From assembly GCA_963669155.1 (NCBI GenBank), contig OZ022576.1, positions 23,643,756 through 23,707,755 of the forward strand: 64,000 nt of DNA, written 5' to 3'. The position numbers and the translations under genes are program-made. Numbering within the stretch: position 1 is the stretch's first letter; each line of letters begins with the position of its first letter. Under the pieces are notes generated by a model. That model saw only the letters and a program-made list of their open reading frames with translations, searched no databases and was not told where the DNA came from. Positions 63,329-64,000 of the stretch are shown here, one piece after another. This stretch comes from Arbacia lixula. Taxonomy: Eukaryota > Echinodermata > Echinoidea > Arbacioida > Arbaciidae.

Positions 63329-64000
63329 GATGATGTCGACACGTCAGGCGTCTCACCTATGTGTCTTGTCTTTTTTTTTCTCAAGAAGATTTGTCTCCAA
63401 ATGCAAATGCCTCTTGTGGTCTTTCAATAATTCATATAACTCAGCCTCTGATATGGTATACTGTTTATACCTTACTCAAGGTCACTGGTCACTTGGAGTG
63501 TGCTGTTAGATCCGGATGAGACACTGGTGGAGTTTGTTCGATGAGGAACGCCATGAGGGACATATTTGTCCATAGGTATGCATATATGTGCAACCTGTTT
63601 GTGAATATATCAACAAAAGAGAGTGGTTTCGTCGCCAGAAAAACTGAATTGTAGAAACATCTCTGAATTAATGTTCTTTAAAAACATTTACATGTCGTCA
63701 GATTTTGTTAAGCATGTTAGTTGCAAGTATTAAAGATCTGTTCTCTGAAATATGAGTCAGAGCTAATGCACTTTAATCGTTTTGATTTTGATTATATATC
63801 ATTTGCAAATGCGTATCTTACACATATATGACGTGCTGATGATAAATAAGAAGATTTCGTGGTTTTGTTTATCTTGGCTAGACTATTTGCGCATATTTGC
63901 ACTTTGTACTTTATATTGAATAGATTAATCGTATGTTAACGTTGTGTTCTCCGCACGATATCATTAACACGCCCTGATGATGTCTCCCTAAAAAAATGTA
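63329..64000. other. 5' flank of the aminotransferase gene
   Basis: Presumed promoter and 5'UTR of the minus-strand gene. No TATA box or other exon identified. The start at 63328 is the only in-frame Met before the conserved head. Confidence 0.45.

Overview
This is a eukaryotic (animal) window: AT-rich, made of split genes with GT/AG introns, dense in microsatellites, foldback repeats and decayed transposons. No organism label is given. A marine deuterostome invertebrate, most likely an echinoderm such as a sea urchin, is my best inference. It rests on the protein families, intron sizes and palindromic 'TTCGTTATTCCGAAGG' repeats; this is not proven by the sequence.

Layout: (1) 1-6.7 kb is gene-free, with microsatellites, small MITE-like inverted repeats and a 313-bp tandem duplication. 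(2) 6698-23749 (+) is an 11-exon SLC22-type organic-ion transporter of 615 codons; all intron phases join. Its introns carry several foldback elements, a LINE endonuclease fragment, a 51-bp minisatellite built from its own 5' splice site, and a 46-bp minisatellite. (3) 23.75-32.3 kb is intergenic. It holds a large foldback element (24093-24833), a LINE fragment, a satellite-like array, an almost intact Tc1/mariner element closely resembling fish Tc1 families (28897-30595), a tandem array of palindromes, and one isolated exon resembling alpha-2-macroglobulin/complement thioester proteins (31673-31796). (4) 34939-32372 (-) is a two-exon Golgi carbohydrate sulfotransferase, with the signal anchor in exon 1 and the catalytic domain in exon 2. 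(5) 35-41.8 kb is gene-poor. (6) 63328-41811 (-) is an 18-exon gene for a 739-residue class V aminotransferase / cysteine-desulfurase-fold protein. It has PLP-binding motifs, a cysteine at the desulfurase position and a C-terminal CVIL prenylation box. Its introns hold a decayed PIF/Harbinger element with a nested MITE, LINE remnants, a tRNA-like SINE candidate and many repeats.

The three genes do not form an evident pathway. The transporter acts at the plasma membrane, the sulfotransferase in the Golgi, and the aminotransferase is predicted to be membrane-tethered through a lipid. Gene models were built by hand by matching splice sites, reading phase and family motifs. Exon edges are therefore well supported, but untranslated exons, promoters and polyadenylation sites are mostly unresolved.
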